Assembly (NCBI GenBank): GCA_020161775.1
Contig: JAIUOW010000007.1
Span: 124,001 to 188,000 of the forward strand
Source of the DNA: Pseudomonadota bacterium
GTDB taxonomy: Bacteria > Pseudomonadota > Gammaproteobacteria > Burkholderiales > Burkholderiaceae_C
DNA length: 64,000 nt
Direction of reading: 5' to 3'
Shown: positions 63,895 to 64,000 of the stretch, one piece after another
Numbering within the stretch: position 1 is the first letter of the stretch
Layout: every line of letters starts with the position of its first letter
The notes under the pieces: model-generated
What the model saw: only the letters and a program-made list of their open reading frames with translations
Database searches by the model: none
What the model was told of the DNA's origin: nothing
Program-made: the position numbers and the translations under genes

Positions 63895-64000
63895 ATGAAA
63901 ACCCTGACCGACCAACTGGCCAACTACGCCGCCTACCACCGCGACCCGCGCAACATCACCACCCACTTCATCGGCATTCCCATGATCGTGCTGGCCATCG
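63895..64000 (+). CDS. Mpo1/DUF962-like membrane protein, N-terminal part (runs off window)
   Basis: Thirty-five codons are visible (KTLTDQLANYAAYHRDPRNI, then TTHFIGIPMIVLAI), matching the N-terminus of DUF962/Mpo1-like proteins, where the HxxxxNxxTHxxGxP residues (here His-15, Asn-20, His-24) belong to the conserved metal-site pattern. Yeast Mpo1 is a dioxygenase of 2-hydroxy fatty acids. GGAAGGAG sits 6 nt before the ATG. Confidence 0.8.
   Translation, partial: MKTLTDQLANYAAYHRDPRNITTHFIGIPMIVLAI

Overview
The window is high-GC bacterial DNA. Gene content and order (ilvI-ilvH-ilvC-pssA-leuA, cysI-DUF934-cysH-cysD-cysN, aat-bpt, the sigma/DUF3619/DUF3106/RDD run, a WS/DGAT acyltransferase, a TauE-type exporter) point to a betaproteobacterium of the order Burkholderiales, most likely family Comamonadaceae. 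This is an inference from gene families and synteny, not from a database search.

Layout. 1-2430 (minus): sulfate ABC transporter genes (sbp, cysT, start of cysW) coupled to a small serine hydrolase. 2521-6073: a LysR/azoreductase divergent pair and a two-component system. 6114-14211: an accessory island. It holds a large protein with the residue layout of a clan CE (Ulp/YopJ-type) cysteine protease, a RimJ-like acetyltransferase, a 5'-truncated methyltransferase joined head-on to a 5'-truncated type III secretion secretin (sctC), a 665-residue lower-GC protein of unknown function, and a tandem CesT-like secretion chaperone. 14224-21826 (minus): a VOC protein, then a sulfonate-utilisation cluster (mop, ssuB, ssuC, ssuD, two ssuA paralogs, ssuE, sbp) carrying two palindromic repeat elements, one translated inside ssuC. 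21950-24173: an iron-trafficking protein, a stand-alone MnmC2 with an in-frame 24-bp repeat, and a degenerate receiver protein. 24377-30384: a TauE exporter and the assimilatory sulfate-reduction operon. 30487-34411: ferredoxin, ferredoxin reductase, a TPP riboswitch controlling a TonB-dependent receptor, and tRNA-Asn. 34471-36775: an orphan VgrG-tip/PAAR spike pair and the N-end-rule transferases aat/bpt. 36811-46457: an IclR regulator, a PBP7-type endopeptidase, and the branched-chain operon with a leucine leader-peptide attenuator. 46750-51974: an ECF sigma operon, dgkA, a LOG protein, PII and nadE. 51982-58460: a FemAB-like gene broken by one amber codon, WS/DGAT, a lipase-like hydrolase, pyrophosphatase and an H+-pumping pyrophosphatase. 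58580-64000: an acyl-CoA synthetase, two Crp/Fnr regulators, a pair of large palindromic repeats, a TetR regulator with two matching operators in front of a ferritin-like hydrolase, and the start of an Mpo1/DUF962 protein.

How it works together. About a third of the window is sulfur nutrition: sulfate uptake, sulfonate uptake and desulfonation, reduction of sulfate to sulfide, and a possible sulfite exporter. A second block makes branched-chain amino acids and is tuned by leucine attenuation. The most unusual part is 6114-14211, which looks like the remnant or satellite of a type III secretion locus: two candidate secreted proteins and a two-domain chaperone persist next to a broken secretin, and no other secretion-apparatus gene is visible.
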